Assembly (NCBI GenBank): GCA_038235385.1
Contig: JBBSTY010000014.1
Location: 1 to 42,442, forward strand
Source: JBBSTY01 sp038235385
GTDB lineage: Bacteria; Actinomycetota; Acidimicrobiia; Acidimicrobiales; Acidimicrobilacustridaceae
Length of the DNA stretch: 42,442 bases
Direction of reading: 5' to 3'
Of this stretch, positions 17,909 to 26,878 are shown in pieces; position 1 is the first letter of the stretch, and every line of letters starts with the position of its first letter. The notes under the pieces were generated by a model. That model ran no database searches and had not been told where the DNA came from. It saw nothing but the letters and a program-made list of their open reading frames with translations. Position numbers and translations under genes: made by a program.

Positions 17909-18157
17909 TCAGCTGGCGTCCGCGTCGGCGTCGCGCTCGACGTTGGTCGGAGCGCCCTGGCGGCGTCCGTACCGACGTTCGAAGCGATCGATGCGACCGC
18001 CGGTGTCGACCAGCTTCTGCTTGCCCGTGTAGAAGGGGTGGCACTCGCTGCAGAGCTCGCTGCGGAGCTCCGGCTTGGTGGAGCGCGTGGTGAACGTGTT
18101 GCCGCACGAACAGGTGACGGTCGACAACTCGTAGGTGGGGTGGATTCCGGCCTTCAT
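17909..18157 (-). CDS. rpmE: Ribosomal protein L31, zinc-binding form
   Basis: 82-residue L31 of the large ribosomal subunit. Start MKAGIHPTYELSTVTCSCGN is the family start. Cysteines in CSCGN and CSECHPF make the zinc-binding (C+) form, which in several bacteria is replaced by a zinc-free paralog during zinc shortage. The usual end KQKLVDTGGRIDRFERRYG is followed by a short Arg/Asp tail. It lies between rho and the unrecognised gene; the rho-rpmE-prfA order is conserved in actinobacteria. Confidence 0.97.
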   Translation of the reverse strand: MKAGIHPTYELSTVTCSCGNTFTTRSTKPELRSELCSECHPFYTGKQKLVDTGGRIDRFERRYGRRQGAPTNVERDADADAS

Positions 18158-18193
18158 GGCGTTCGACTTCTTTCTCGGTGTTCGGGATGCGAG

Positions 18194-18230
18194 GTGTCGC
18201 CGCCCTGAACCCGGCGGGGCGCCGCGACAC
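18194..18230. terminator. Hairpin between rho and rpmE
   Basis: GTGTCG (18194-18199) pairs with CGACAC (18225-18230), and the inner bases extend the stem with a two-base bulge. It is in the 153-base gap between rho and rpmE on the minus strand. It could end rho transcription or fold in the rpmE leader. No U tract is seen. Confidence 0.4.
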
Positions 18231-18310
18231 GACGTCGGGGCGGTCATCCAGTGTGCCGGAAGACGGGCGCCAACACCAACGCGGGTGACCGGCGACGATG
18301 CGAGGTCGGA

Positions 18311-20206
18311 TCAGGCCTTGGCGGTCTCGGCCAGGAGGGCGGCGTTCGTCGGGAACGATCGCACCCGTTGGACGAGCAGCTCGAGGGCGGCTCCGGCAGG
18401 ATGATCGTGGCCGGCGGCCGTGATCTCCCGTCGCAGCTGCTGCGCCCCAGCGAGCTCGGCCTCGTCGAAGACGAGCTCCTCGTGATCGGTCGACGAGGCG
18501 TGCACGTCGATCGGCGGGTGGACCCGCTGCTCGGCCAGATGACGATCGAGGTGCAGCTCCATGTTCGCCGTGCCCGCGAGCTCCTCGAAGATCACGTCGT
18601 CCATGGTGGAGCCCGTGTCGGTGAGGATCGTGGCGAGGATGGTCAACGACCCACCCTCGTCGGTGTTGCGGGCGGCTGCGAAGAACCGCTTCGGACCGAC
18701 GAGGGCGCCGGCGTCGATCCCGCCGGCCAGCGTTCGTCCGGCCTCGGGGCCGGCCTGGTTGGCGGCTCGTGCGAGCCGGGTGAGGCCGTCGGCGACGATG
18801 ACGACGTCCTTGCCCTCCTCCACCAGGCGCTTCGCCCGTTCGAGCGCGAGCTCGGCGACCATCACGTGCTCGTCGGCCGGCCGGTCGAAGGTCGAGGCGA
18901 TGACCTCGCTCTGGAGGGACCGGGCCAGGTCGGTGACCTCTTCGGGTCGTTCGTCGATGAGCAGGACCATGAGGTGCACGTCGGGGTTCGTGGCTTCGAG
19001 GCCGACGGCGATCTCCTTCAGGACCGTGGTCTTGGCCAGCCTGGGCGGCGAGACGATCAGGCCGCGCTGACCCCTGCCGATCGGCGCGATGAGATCGATG
19101 ATCCGAGCGACGACCTCGGCCGAGCCCGTCGACGGCGCCAACCGGAGCTGCGCACCGGGATGGCACGCCGTGAGGTCGTCGAACGTGCGCCGATCCCGGT
19201 TGCTCTCGGGATCACCACCGTTGATCTCGTCGATCCGCAGCAGCGCCGGGTTCTTCTCGTTGCGCGCCGCCGGGCGACTGGCTCCGCTGAGGTGATCACC
19301 CTTGCGGAGGCCGAACTGACGGACCTGCTTGACCGAGACGTACACGTCGTCGCGACTCGGCAGGTACCCGCTGACGCGGAGGAAGCCGTAGCCCTCGTCC
19401 CGGAGGTCGAGCAGACCGGCCACCTCCACCGGTTCGCCCTGCCACTGCTCCTCGCCCGACGGGGCCGCACCGGCCTGTGGGGCCCCCTCGCGGTTGCGAT
19501 CGCGTCCACGGCGACGGCGACGGCGGTTGCCGGGCTCACCGTCCTCGCGCTGACCGGAACCGTTCGCCTGTCCACCCTGTCCCGACTCGCCCTGTCCCGA
19601 CTCGCCCTGACCCGACTCGCCCTGACCCGACTCGCCCTGACCCGACTCGTCCGAACCCGATCCGCCCTGACCCGACTCGGCGGACCTCGACGGGTCGTCG
19701 TTGCGGTGGTCGTCGCGGGACCGTCCGGACCGGTCGGGACGTGCGTCGGACCGATCCTGGCGGTCGGCGCCGGCGTCATCGTCCGCGCCCGCGGTGTCGG
19801 CCCGGCCGGGCCGGGCGTCGGACCTGCGGGTGTCGGCTCCCCTGTTCGGGGTGGCCGACGGCCGCCGACGGGTCGAGGTCGACGGAACCCGCTGGGCTTC
19901 GTCGTGCTCGCCCGCACGCTCGCTCCCGTCGTCGCCGGCCGGACCGGATGAACGGTCCTGGTCCGACGCATCGCCTCGGCCGGACGAACCGTCCCGGTCG
20001 TCGTGCTCATCGCGTTGGGCCGGGTCGCTCTGGTCGGCGCCGTCGGCGGTCCCGACACCGGCGAGCTCGAGCACCAGATCGATGATGTCGGCCTTCTTGG
20101 CCCGAGATCCCGGCTTGCCACCCATGGCGGTGGCGATCTGGATCAACGAGTCGCGATCCTTGGCTTCCAGTGCTGAACGTTCCAGTGCCTGCGAGCCAGC
20201 GCTCAT
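18311..20206 (-). CDS. rho: Transcription termination factor Rho (long N-terminal insert, altered P-loop)
   Basis: Hexameric RNA helicase that ends transcription. Order in the 631 residues: Rho_N helices (about 10-50); an Asp/Gly/Ser/Arg/Gln-rich, probably disordered region to about 270, including SGQGE repeats; the OB-fold RNA-binding domain (GLLDLRDEGYGFLRV, YVSVKQVRQFGLRKGD); then the ATPase. The P-loop reads SPPRLAKT (386-393) where E. coli has APPKAGKT. Aligned without gaps to E. coli residues 184-337, Met219 is Leu427, Ser266 is Gly474 and Gly339 is Ala547, while Lys184, Asp265 and Gly337 are kept. The ATG has an AAAGAGGT ribosome site. Conserved position beside rpmE argues that this is the housekeeping copy. 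Confidence 0.95.
   Translation of the reverse strand: MSAGSQALERSALEAKDRDSLIQIATAMGGKPGSRAKKADIIDLVLELAGVGTADGADQSDPAQRDEHDDRDGSSGRGDASDQDRSSGPAGDDGSERAGEHDEAQRVPSTSTRRRPSATPNRGADTRRSDARPGRADTAGADDDAGADRQDRSDARPDRSGRSRDDHRNDDPSRSAESGQGGSGSDESGQGESGQGESGQGESGQGESGQGGQANGSGQREDGEPGNRRRRRRGRDRNREGAPQAGAAPSGEEQWQGEPVEVAGLLDLRDEGYGFLRVSGYLPSRDDVYVSVKQVRQFGLRKGDHLSGASRPAARNEKNPALLRIDEINGGDPESNRDRRTFDDLTACHPGAQLRLAPSTGSAEVVARIIDLIAPIGRGQRGLIVSPPRLAKTTVLKEIAVGLEATNPDVHLMVLLIDERPEEVTDLARSLQSEVIASTFDRPADEHVMVAELALERAKRLVEEGKDVVIVADGLTRLARAANQAGPEAGRTLAGGIDAGALVGPKRFFAAARNTDEGGSLTILATILTDTGSTMDDVIFEELAGTANMELHLDRHLAEQRVHPPIDVHASSTDHEELVFDEAELAGAQQLRREITAAGHDHPAGAALELLVQRVRSFPTNAALLAETAKA
19577..19681. 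repeat. 15-base coding repeats inside rho
   Basis: Seven consecutive 15-base units (consensus CTGACCCGACTCGCC on the plus strand), the first four exact or one base different and the last three more degenerate. On the coding strand they give SGQGE pentapeptide repeats in the disordered N-terminal region of Rho. Such tracts change length easily by slippage without breaking the frame. Confidence 0.92.
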
Positions 20207-20648
20207 GAGCACCTCTTTCGTGGTCGATCGGACGGCGCCGGCATGCTCCGCGTCGGAGCAGCGGTGAGTGGGAGGTGGTGGGTCACGTCCACGGTTCTCG
20301 AAGCGCCAGGGGGGTTGGGGGAACGGGATTCGGGCGACCGACGGCAAGGGCGCCGAGCGGCCGGTGGCACGCTCGCTCCGATCGCGCGAGTGCGCTGAGT
20401 GGAGCGGAACTGTCGCCGCGACTGCGAGGAGACCGACTGGGGAGGGCCGTCGAGTGACACGTGAATCGTGGCGCTTGACAACCGGAGACCAGCGAACCTG
20501 CAGCCCCCGAACGACGACGGCGACATGGTAGTGGCGACTCCGGGGAACCGCCAACCGCGCCTCGCCAGGTCGACCCGATGATCGATGGGCGGGACCCGAC
20601 AGGGTCGGGGCTGGTCGGCGGGACCGGGCGGGAGCCACCCGGTGGCGG
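20207..20648 (-). promoter_or_regulatory. 442-base gene-free rho leader with candidate promoter
   Basis: No convincing gene is seen between thrC and rho. The short frames here have no family resemblance and poor third-position bias. A possible minus-strand promoter is TTGGCG (20549-20554), an 18-base spacer and TACCAT (20525-20530), which would give rho a leader of about 310 bases. Long rho leaders are used for autoregulation in other bacteria. In mycobacteria thrB occupies this place; no trace of it is visible. Confidence 0.4.
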
Positions 20649-22052
20649 TCAGCGCAGGGTGGCGTCGATGTGGGCGCGCACGGCCCCGATGTCGTTCGGG
20701 AGGGTCACGAGGTGCTCGTCGCGTTCGAACAGGTCGGTCAGCCGCTCGGGAAGCGCGGGGCGGGACCCGATCGCCGCTTCCACCGCGTCGGGGAACTTCG
20801 CCGGGTGCGCGGTCGCCAACGCGATCATCGGGACACGTCGATCCCCGCGACAGGCCGCCGCCGCACCCAGGCCGACCGCAGTGTGCGGGTCGACGAGGAC
20901 ACCGGTGCGTTCGTGCAGCTCGGCGATGATCGCGAGCGTGGCCGCGTCGTCGATGCGGGCTCCCGACCAGAGCTCGCGGAGCGGGGCGAGTCCATCGGGC
21001 TCGACCGTGAACGATCCCGTCGAGCGGAACTCGGCCATGGCCTCGACCACCGCGTCGCCGTCACGTCCGACCAGTTCGAAGAGCAGACGTTCGAAGTTGC
21101 TCGAGATCTGGATGTCCATGCTCGGGCTGAGGGTCGGGTGCACCCCGGTCATGTGCATGGTCCCGGTGTCGAGGAAGCGGGCCAGGATGTCGTTCTCGTT
21201 GGATGCCACCACGAACTGGGTGATCGGCGTGCCCATGCGTTGCGCCACGTAGCCGGCGAAGACGTTGCCGAAGTTGCCGGTGGGCACGGCGTAGGCGACG
21301 GGTTCGGAGCCACCGGTGAGCCGGGCCGAACCGACGACGTAGTAGACGACCTGAGCCAGCACGCGCGCCCAGTTGATGGAGTTGACCGCGCCGAGGTGAC
21401 GGCGCTCGCGGAACGCCTCGTCGGCGAACAGGCCCTTCACCAGGTCCTGGCAGTCGTCGAAGGTGCCCTCGATGGCGATGTTGTGGATGTTGGGCGAGTC
21501 CACGGTGGTCATCTGGCGGCGCTGGACGTCGGACACCCGACCGGACGGATGCATCATGAACACCTCGATGGCGTCCCGGTCACGGCACGCTTCGATGGCC
21601 GCCGATCCCGTGTCGCCGGACGTGGCTCCCACGACGGTGACCGTGTCGCCTCGGGCGGCGAGCTCGTGATCGAACAGACGACCGACGAGCTGCAGCGCGA
21701 CGTCCTTGAAGGCGAGGGTCGGCCCGTGGAACAGCTCCATGAGCCACAGGCCCTCGCCGAGGTCCCGGAGGGGGGTCACCTCGGGATCGTCGAACGTGCG
21801 GTAGGCGTCGGCCACGATCGTCGCGAAGAGGTCACGGTCGAGCGGTCCGGCGGAGCCGCCCTCGACGAACGGCCACATCACCTCGGTGGCGATGTCGGCG
21901 TAGTCGAGGTCGGCGAAGGCGGCGAGGCGGCCGGCGGTGAGCGGCGGCCACGAGTCGGGGACGTAGAGACCGCCGTCGCGCGCGAGTCCGGTGAGCAGGA
22001 CGTCGCCGAACCCGAGCACCGGTGCGGTTCCCCTCGTGCTGACGTACCTCAC
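20649..22052 (-). CDS. thrC: Threonine synthase
   Basis: 467-residue PLP enzyme converting O-phosphohomoserine to threonine. The N-terminus MRYVSTRGTAPVLGFGDVLLTGLARDG (first 20 residues typical) and the PLP lysine Lys116 in LAFKDVALQ mark the fold; later GATSGDTGSAAIEAC binds the phosphate. The length fits the longer class of threonine synthases rather than the roughly 360-residue class common in actinobacteria. The ATG overlaps the hom stop by four bases, so the two steps are coupled. The enzyme between them, homoserine kinase, is not next door. Confidence 0.96.
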   Translation of the reverse strand: MRYVSTRGTAPVLGFGDVLLTGLARDGGLYVPDSWPPLTAGRLAAFADLDYADIATEVMWPFVEGGSAGPLDRDLFATIVADAYRTFDDPEVTPLRDLGEGLWLMELFHGPTLAFKDVALQLVGRLFDHELAARGDTVTVVGATSGDTGSAAIEACRDRDAIEVFMMHPSGRVSDVQRRQMTTVDSPNIHNIAIEGTFDDCQDLVKGLFADEAFRERRHLGAVNSINWARVLAQVVYYVVGSARLTGGSEPVAYAVPTGNFGNVFAGYVAQRMGTPITQFVVASNENDILARFLDTGTMHMTGVHPTLSPSMDIQISSNFERLLFELVGRDGDAVVEAMAEFRSTGSFTVEPDGLAPLRELWSGARIDDAATLAIIAELHERTGVLVDPHTAVGLGAAAACRGDRRVPMIALATAHPAKFPDAVEAAIGSRPALPERLTDLFERDEHLVTLPNDIGAVRAHIDATLR

Positions 22053-23353
22053 CGTTCGCGGTCCGAGTCCGCCGGGAGGACGCGGATCACGCGACCGACG
22101 TGTCGCACCGCCCCCAGATCGTGGAGATCGGCCAGCGTCGCCGCCACGTCGCTCACGCGGGCGAGGTGGGTGATGAAGACGATCCGCGCCTCGTCGCCGA
22201 GGCCGTCCTGCTCCATCGAACGGATGGACACGCCGTGGTCGCCGAAGGCTTTGGCGACCCGGGCGAGCACCCCGCTCCGATCCGAGACGTCGAGGTTGAT
22301 GTAGTGCTCGCTCACCCCTTCTGCAACCGGTGCGAGGTGGGCCGCCCCGAGGACACCGAGACCCGCGGCGAAACCCCGACGAGCGTTGAGCGCCGCGTCG
22401 ATGATGTCGCCGAGCACGGCACTGGCCGAAGGGGCCCCACCGGCGCCCCGGCCGTAGAGCATCAGGTCCCCGACCGAGTCGCCGTGGACGAACACGGCGT
22501 TGAAGCTCTCGCGCACGTTGGCCAACGGGTGGTGGCCGGGCACCAGCGCGGGATGCACCCGAGCTTCGATCGTGCCGTCGTCGTAGCGCTCGGCCACCGC
22601 GAGCGGCTTGATCAGGAAGCCCTTGCGGGTGGCGAACGCGATGTCGTCGGCGGTGATCCCGGTGATGCCCTGGCAGTCGACGTCGGCCGCCGTGATCCAG
22701 ACACCGAACGCCAGGCTGGCGAGGATGGCGATCTTGGCGGCGGCGTCGTGGCCCTGGACGTCGGCGGTGGGGTCGGCCTCGGCGAAGCCCAACGACTGCG
22801 CCTCGGTGAGCGCGTCGGCATAGGACGCGCCGGCTTCGGTCATGCGGGTGAGGATGTAGTTGGTCGTGCCGTTCACGATCCCGAGGATGCGGCGCACCGG
22901 TTCGCCCAGGAGCGACTCGCGCAGCGTCCGCACGATCGGGACGCCGCCGGCGACGGCCGCCTCGAAGAGCAGATCGACCCCGGCGGCCTCCGCTGCGGCG
23001 AACAGCTCGGCCCCGGACCGGGCGATGAGCTCCTTGTTCGCCGACACCACCGGCTTGCCCGCCTTCAACGCATCGAGGATGAGCTCGCGTGCCGGGTGGA
23101 CGGTGCCCATCACCTCGACGATCAGGTCGAGCTCGGGGTCCTGCACCACCGAGGCTGGGTCGTCGGTGAGCAGAGCGGCCGGCACGGCAGGGCCGCGGTC
23201 GCGACCGAGGTCGCGCACGGCCACCCGTGCGATCCTGAGGTCCAGGCCGGTGCGTGCCTCGATCTCGGGTCCTTCGGCGGCGATGAGCTCAGCCAGGGCT
23301 GACCCCACCGTTCCGCAACCCAGCAGACCGATGCGGATGGTGCTTCCGTTCAC
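22049..23353 (-). CDS. hom: Homoserine dehydrogenase
   Basis: 434 residues, reducing aspartate semialdehyde to homoserine, the branch point to threonine and methionine. The N-terminal NAD(P)-binding motif GLLGCGTVGSALAEL is followed by the catalytic domain (ANKELIARSG, NGTTNYILTRM, GFAEADPTADVQGHDAA) and a C-terminal ACT domain (DRSGVLARVAKAFGDHG) that normally gives feedback control by threonine. Start MNGSTIRIGLLGCG is standard. Separated from lysA, its neighbour in other actinobacteria, by the beta-galactosidase gene. Confidence 0.97.
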   Translation of the reverse strand: MNGSTIRIGLLGCGTVGSALAELIAAEGPEIEARTGLDLRIARVAVRDLGRDRGPAVPAALLTDDPASVVQDPELDLIVEVMGTVHPARELILDALKAGKPVVSANKELIARSGAELFAAAEAAGVDLLFEAAVAGGVPIVRTLRESLLGEPVRRILGIVNGTTNYILTRMTEAGASYADALTEAQSLGFAEADPTADVQGHDAAAKIAILASLAFGVWITAADVDCQGITGITADDIAFATRKGFLIKPLAVAERYDDGTIEARVHPALVPGHHPLANVRESFNAVFVHGDSVGDLMLYGRGAGGAPSASAVLGDIIDAALNARRGFAAGLGVLGAAHLAPVAEGVSEHYINLDVSDRSGVLARVAKAFGDHGVSIRSMEQDGLGDEARIVFITHLARVSDVAATLADLHDLGAVRHVGRVIRVLPADSDRER

Positions 23354-23464
23354 CGGCGCACCCTATCGCCCGTCGACCACCCCTCCCGGACCGGTTCCCT
23401 GCCTGCCCGGCCCCACGGCGGGCTCGACCGGGGCGCCATCGGTGGACGTCGGTGGATGGCGAGC

Positions 23465-26400
23465 TCAGTCGGTGAAGGGCCGGCGGGCGAGCTCGGCGGG
23501 GTCCTCGTCGGCCACGAGGTACGGACGGAGCCGCCAGCGCCAGCGATGCGTCCCGCCACCGATGCGATAGCGGGCCAAGGTGTCGGGTCCGCAGCTCCCG
23601 GTTCCGAGACCGCGTTGGGCCAGATCGACGTGGACCGCCACCTCGTCGATGCGCTCGAGCTCGGTCCAGTCCCGGGCCCGCCAGAGCGCCGCGGTGGTCA
23701 GGTGGCTGGCCGTGACGTGGAGGTCGTCGAGGTCCGACGAGACGACCACACCGCGCGCTCCGGTGCCGGACGACTGCTCGAGCGCGAACCAACGCACGCC
23801 GGTTCGGGCTCCGTGCTCCTGGGGCATGAGGTACGGGACGTACAGCTCGTCGACGTCCACCGCCCACCGCCCCACCACCGCACCGGACCGGCGGTCGCTG
23901 TAGTTCTCGTGCGGACCGAGTCCGAACCACCGGAACCGCTCGAACCCGGGTGGCAGACGGAGGCCCATACCGAGCCGGGGAAGGTCGCGCCAGCCCTTGG
24001 GCAGGACGACGCTCTCGGCGAACTCGACAACTCCCGACGCTGCGACCGTCATCACCTGGCGGTGGGTCACGACGTCGGCGGCGTCGGCCCCCCACACCTT
24101 GCGCCGCACGGCCACGGTGACGTCCTCGCCCTTGGGGCCGTGGCGGCGGACCGTGGTGCCCACCGGCGCCCGGTGCAGGTCGTCGAGACCCATTGCCAAC
24201 CATCGGCTGAGGGGCTTGCCCGCCATGCCGTTCCACAGCTCCTTGTCCGGATCGCCGAGGAAGAGCTTCATGCCGTCGTTGTCGGTGGCGGCCCGGAAGA
24301 GCTCGAGCTGCGGTCCGGCCGCGAGGATGTCGACGCCGTCGTGCTGCAGGACCGTCGGACTTCCCGTGGCCCGGTCGACCACGACGTGCAGGTGCTCGGT
24401 GTCCAGGAGGACGTGGCCGTCCCCGTCATTGCGCACGAGCTCGACCGGCGTGACGCCTGACGACGCCGATGCCCGGGCGCGTCGTCGGCGCAGCAGGATC
24501 TGGTCCCAGCCCACCTCGTGGCCCCGATCGGCCCAGGGGGTGGCCGTCGCCACCTCGGCATGGAGCGTCAGGAACGCCTCCTGGCCTGCGGCGAGCACCG
24601 GCCGGTCGAACGGGACGTCGGCCAGCGCGGACGACTGCGGACCGAGGTCGGGAAGCGCGAACGGCCCGGACGCGACGATGTCGCCGTCGACCGACACGTC
24701 CCACCGACCCCGGAACCCGCTCAGATCCGAGAACCACTGGGCGTTGTGCACCCGCACCCGGTTGGCCCGCAGGTTCGTGGGGGTTGCGTCGAACCGCACC
24801 GGCCGACCGAGCCAGGCGTGCTCCCACAGCGCCGGGTGCGGGTCGCCCTCCGGTCCCGTGAGACCGTCGGCCACGAAGTTGGCATCGTGGGGCTCGTCGC
24901 CGAACTGTCCGCCGTAGGCGTAGAACGACTGCCCCGCACGTTCGGCCAGGATGCCGTGGTCCTTCCACTCCCAGATGAACCCACCCTGCAGGCCGTCGTG
25001 GGATTCGATGGCCTCCCAGTAGTCGGCGAGGCTCCCGTTGCTGTTGCCCATGGCGTGGGAGTACTCGCACATGATGAGCGGGCGGTCGGCCCGGCGCCCG
25101 GCATCGAGGGCTCGCTGCACCCCGTGTTCGGACCACTCGACGAGCGCTTCAATCGACGGGTACATGGGGCAGATCACATCGGTGCAGGCCGCGCGGGCGT
25201 GCAGGTCGCCCATCACCGCGCCCTCGTAGTGCAGCGGCCGGGTCGGGTCGTAGTGGCGCAGCCACCCGGCCATGGCGTCGTGGGCCGCGCCGTACCCGCT
25301 CTCGTTGCCCAACGACCAGAGGATGATCGACGGGTGGTTCTTGTCGCGCTGGGCCATGCGCGCGCCGCGCTCCACGAAGGCGGCGAGGTAGCGCGGGTCG
25401 TGGCACAGCTCCAGGATCCACGCGTGGGACTCGATGTCGGCCTCGTCCACCACGTAGAGGCCGAGCTCGTCGCACAGGTCGTAGAAGCGCGGGTCGTTCG
25501 GGTAGTGCGAGCACCGCACGGCGTTGATGTTGAAGCGCTTCATCGTGACCAGATCACGCCGCATGTCCTCGACGCTGACGGTCTTGCCCGTCCGGGGGTT
25601 GTGGTCGTGGCGGTTCACACCTCGGAGGTACACGGGCTGACCGTTGATCAGGAGCTGGCGATCCGCGATCTCGACCGACCGGAAGCCGATGCGATGGGTG
25701 ACGACCTCGCGCACGATGCCCTCGGGGTCGATGAGCGACACGAGCAGCATGTAGCGGTGGGGGTCCTCGGCCGACCACGGCCGGATGCCCTCGAGGCGGG
25801 AGCGCACGGTCGTGACGTGTCCGGGGAACAGGTACGGACGGGTGTCGTGGGGGACGTCCGCCACGAGATCGTCGCTCGACCGCACACGCCCGTCGAGGTG
25901 CTCGACCCGCACGCTGGTGCGCCATCCGGGTGCGATGTCGCGTGGTTCGCGGAACCCGACCAGGACGCGCACCTCGAGGGATCCGACCGTCAGCCGGCCG
26001 TCGTCGTCGGCCTCGAGGCCGGCCCGGGTCTGCACGTCGGCGATGTGGGTCGCGCCGGTGGCGTAGACGAACACCTCCCGGTGCAGGCCCGCCATCCACC
26101 ACTGGTCCTGATCCTCGATGTGGCTGGCATCGGACCACCGCACGACCATGCACGCGAGCGTGTTGGCCCGGCCCGGCCGCACCACGTCGGTGATGTCGAA
26201 CTCCGACGACAACCGGGAGTCCTTCCCCATCCCGACCGGCATCCCGTTGACGTAGGCGTACACCACGCTCTCGGCGCCGCCGAGGTGGAGCACGATGCGA
26301 CGGCCCTTCCACTCCTTGGGCACCCGGAAGGTGGTGCGGTAGAGACCGGTGGGGTTCTCGTCGGGGACGTCGGGGTGGCGTTGCGGGAACGGCATGAAGA

Positions 26401-26707
26401 TGTTCGTGTAGTGCGGTCGGTCCCAACCCTGGACCGTCCAGTTCCCGGGGACCGCGATGTCTCCCCACTCGCCGTCGTCGAGATCGGTGTCGGCGAAGTC
26501 GGCGGGCGCCGATGCGGGCCGGTCGACGAGCGAGAACCGCCAGGTGCCGTCGAGCAGCCGGAACCACGGCGACCCCTCGCGATCGTCGGGGCGCGCCGTG
26601 GCCAGGTCCGGGTAGGGGACCAACGGGCTCCGCATCGGGAGGCGGCCGGCGCCGGTGTGCTCGGGCGCCATCCACGTGCGCTCCCCTGCCACGCCGATCC
26701 CGTGCAT
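23465..26707 (-). CDS. lacZ: Beta-galactosidase, glycoside hydrolase family 2
   Basis: 1080-residue LacZ-type enzyme with no signal peptide, so it acts on lactose-like or other beta-galactosides in the cytoplasm. Order: sugar-binding jelly-roll domain, Ig-like domain, TIM barrel, then the C-terminal Bgal small-chain region. The acid/base Glu469 is in WSLGNESGYG and the nucleophile Glu548 in MCEYSHAMGNSNG; E. coli has 461 and 537. The ATG at 26707 has GAGGGGG just upstream. The frame runs 53 codons further up, but those residues are Arg/Asp-rich and unlike the family. No permease or regulator gene is beside it. It splits the usual lysA-hom pair. Confidence 0.95.
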   Translation of the reverse strand: MHGIGVAGERTWMAPEHTGAGRLPMRSPLVPYPDLATARPDDREGSPWFRLLDGTWRFSLVDRPASAPADFADTDLDDGEWGDIAVPGNWTVQGWDRPHYTNIFMPFPQRHPDVPDENPTGLYRTTFRVPKEWKGRRIVLHLGGAESVVYAYVNGMPVGMGKDSRLSSEFDITDVVRPGRANTLACMVVRWSDASHIEDQDQWWMAGLHREVFVYATGATHIADVQTRAGLEADDDGRLTVGSLEVRVLVGFREPRDIAPGWRTSVRVEHLDGRVRSSDDLVADVPHDTRPYLFPGHVTTVRSRLEGIRPWSAEDPHRYMLLVSLIDPEGIVREVVTHRIGFRSVEIADRQLLINGQPVYLRGVNRHDHNPRTGKTVSVEDMRRDLVTMKRFNINAVRCSHYPNDPRFYDLCDELGLYVVDEADIESHAWILELCHDPRYLAAFVERGARMAQRDKNHPSIILWSLGNESGYGAAHDAMAGWLRHYDPTRPLHYEGAVMGDLHARAACTDVICPMYPSIEALVEWSEHGVQRALDAGRRADRPLIMCEYSHAMGNSNGSLADYWEAIESHDGLQGGFIWEWKDHGILAERAGQSFYAYGGQFGDEPHDANFVADGLTGPEGDPHPALWEHAWLGRPVRFDATPTNLRANRVRVHNAQWFSDLSGFRGRWDVSVDGDIVASGPFALPDLGPQSSALADVPFDRPVLAAGQEAFLTLHAEVATATPWADRGHEVGWDQILLRRRRARASASSGVTPVELVRNDGDGHVLLDTEHLHVVVDRATGSPTVLQHDGVDILAAGPQLELFRAATDNDGMKLFLGDPDKELWNGMAGKPLSRWLAMGLDDLHRAPVGTTVRRHGPKGEDVTVAVRRKVWGADAADVVTHRQVMTVAASGVVEFAESVVLPKGWRDLPRLGMGLRLPPGFERFRWFGLGPHENYSDRRSGAVVGRWAVDVDELYVPYLMPQEHGARTGVRWFALEQSSGTGARGVVVSSDLDDLHVTASHLTTAALWRARDWTELERIDEVAVHVDLAQRGLGTGSCGPDTLARYRIGGGTHRWRWRLRPYLVADEDPAELARRPFTD

Positions 26708-26878
26708 GCATCCCCCTCGATCTCGATCTCGGTCCCCGATGTCGCTGCCCGCCGAGGCTACCGGCGCCTCCGTGACCGCTCGGCCGCGTCGGAGGTGGGT
26801 CCGGTCAACAGGCGTCGATCGGCGCGCGTGTGGCGACGGGGCAACCCGATCACGCGAGCGGTCCACCGTCGAGACGGG

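Noticed and set aside
15065..18208. A 1047-residue plus-strand frame opposite prmC, prfA, the unknown gene and rpmE
   Set aside because: Shadow of certain minus-strand genes; Ser/Arg/Thr-rich with no recognisable fold.
19577..19681. CRISPR-like array
   Set aside because: Repeats are contiguous with no spacers and stay in the rho reading frame; likewise 39415-39459 in the kinase-like gene.
20203..20526. Remnant of thrB in the 107-codon minus-strand frame
   Set aside because: No homoserine-kinase (GHMP) motif such as the Gly/Ser-rich ATP loop can be seen, and codon bias is poor.
26708..26866. N-terminal extension of the beta-galactosidase
   Set aside because: Arg/Asp-rich and unlike GH2 starts; the ATG at 26707 has GAGGGGG directly upstream.
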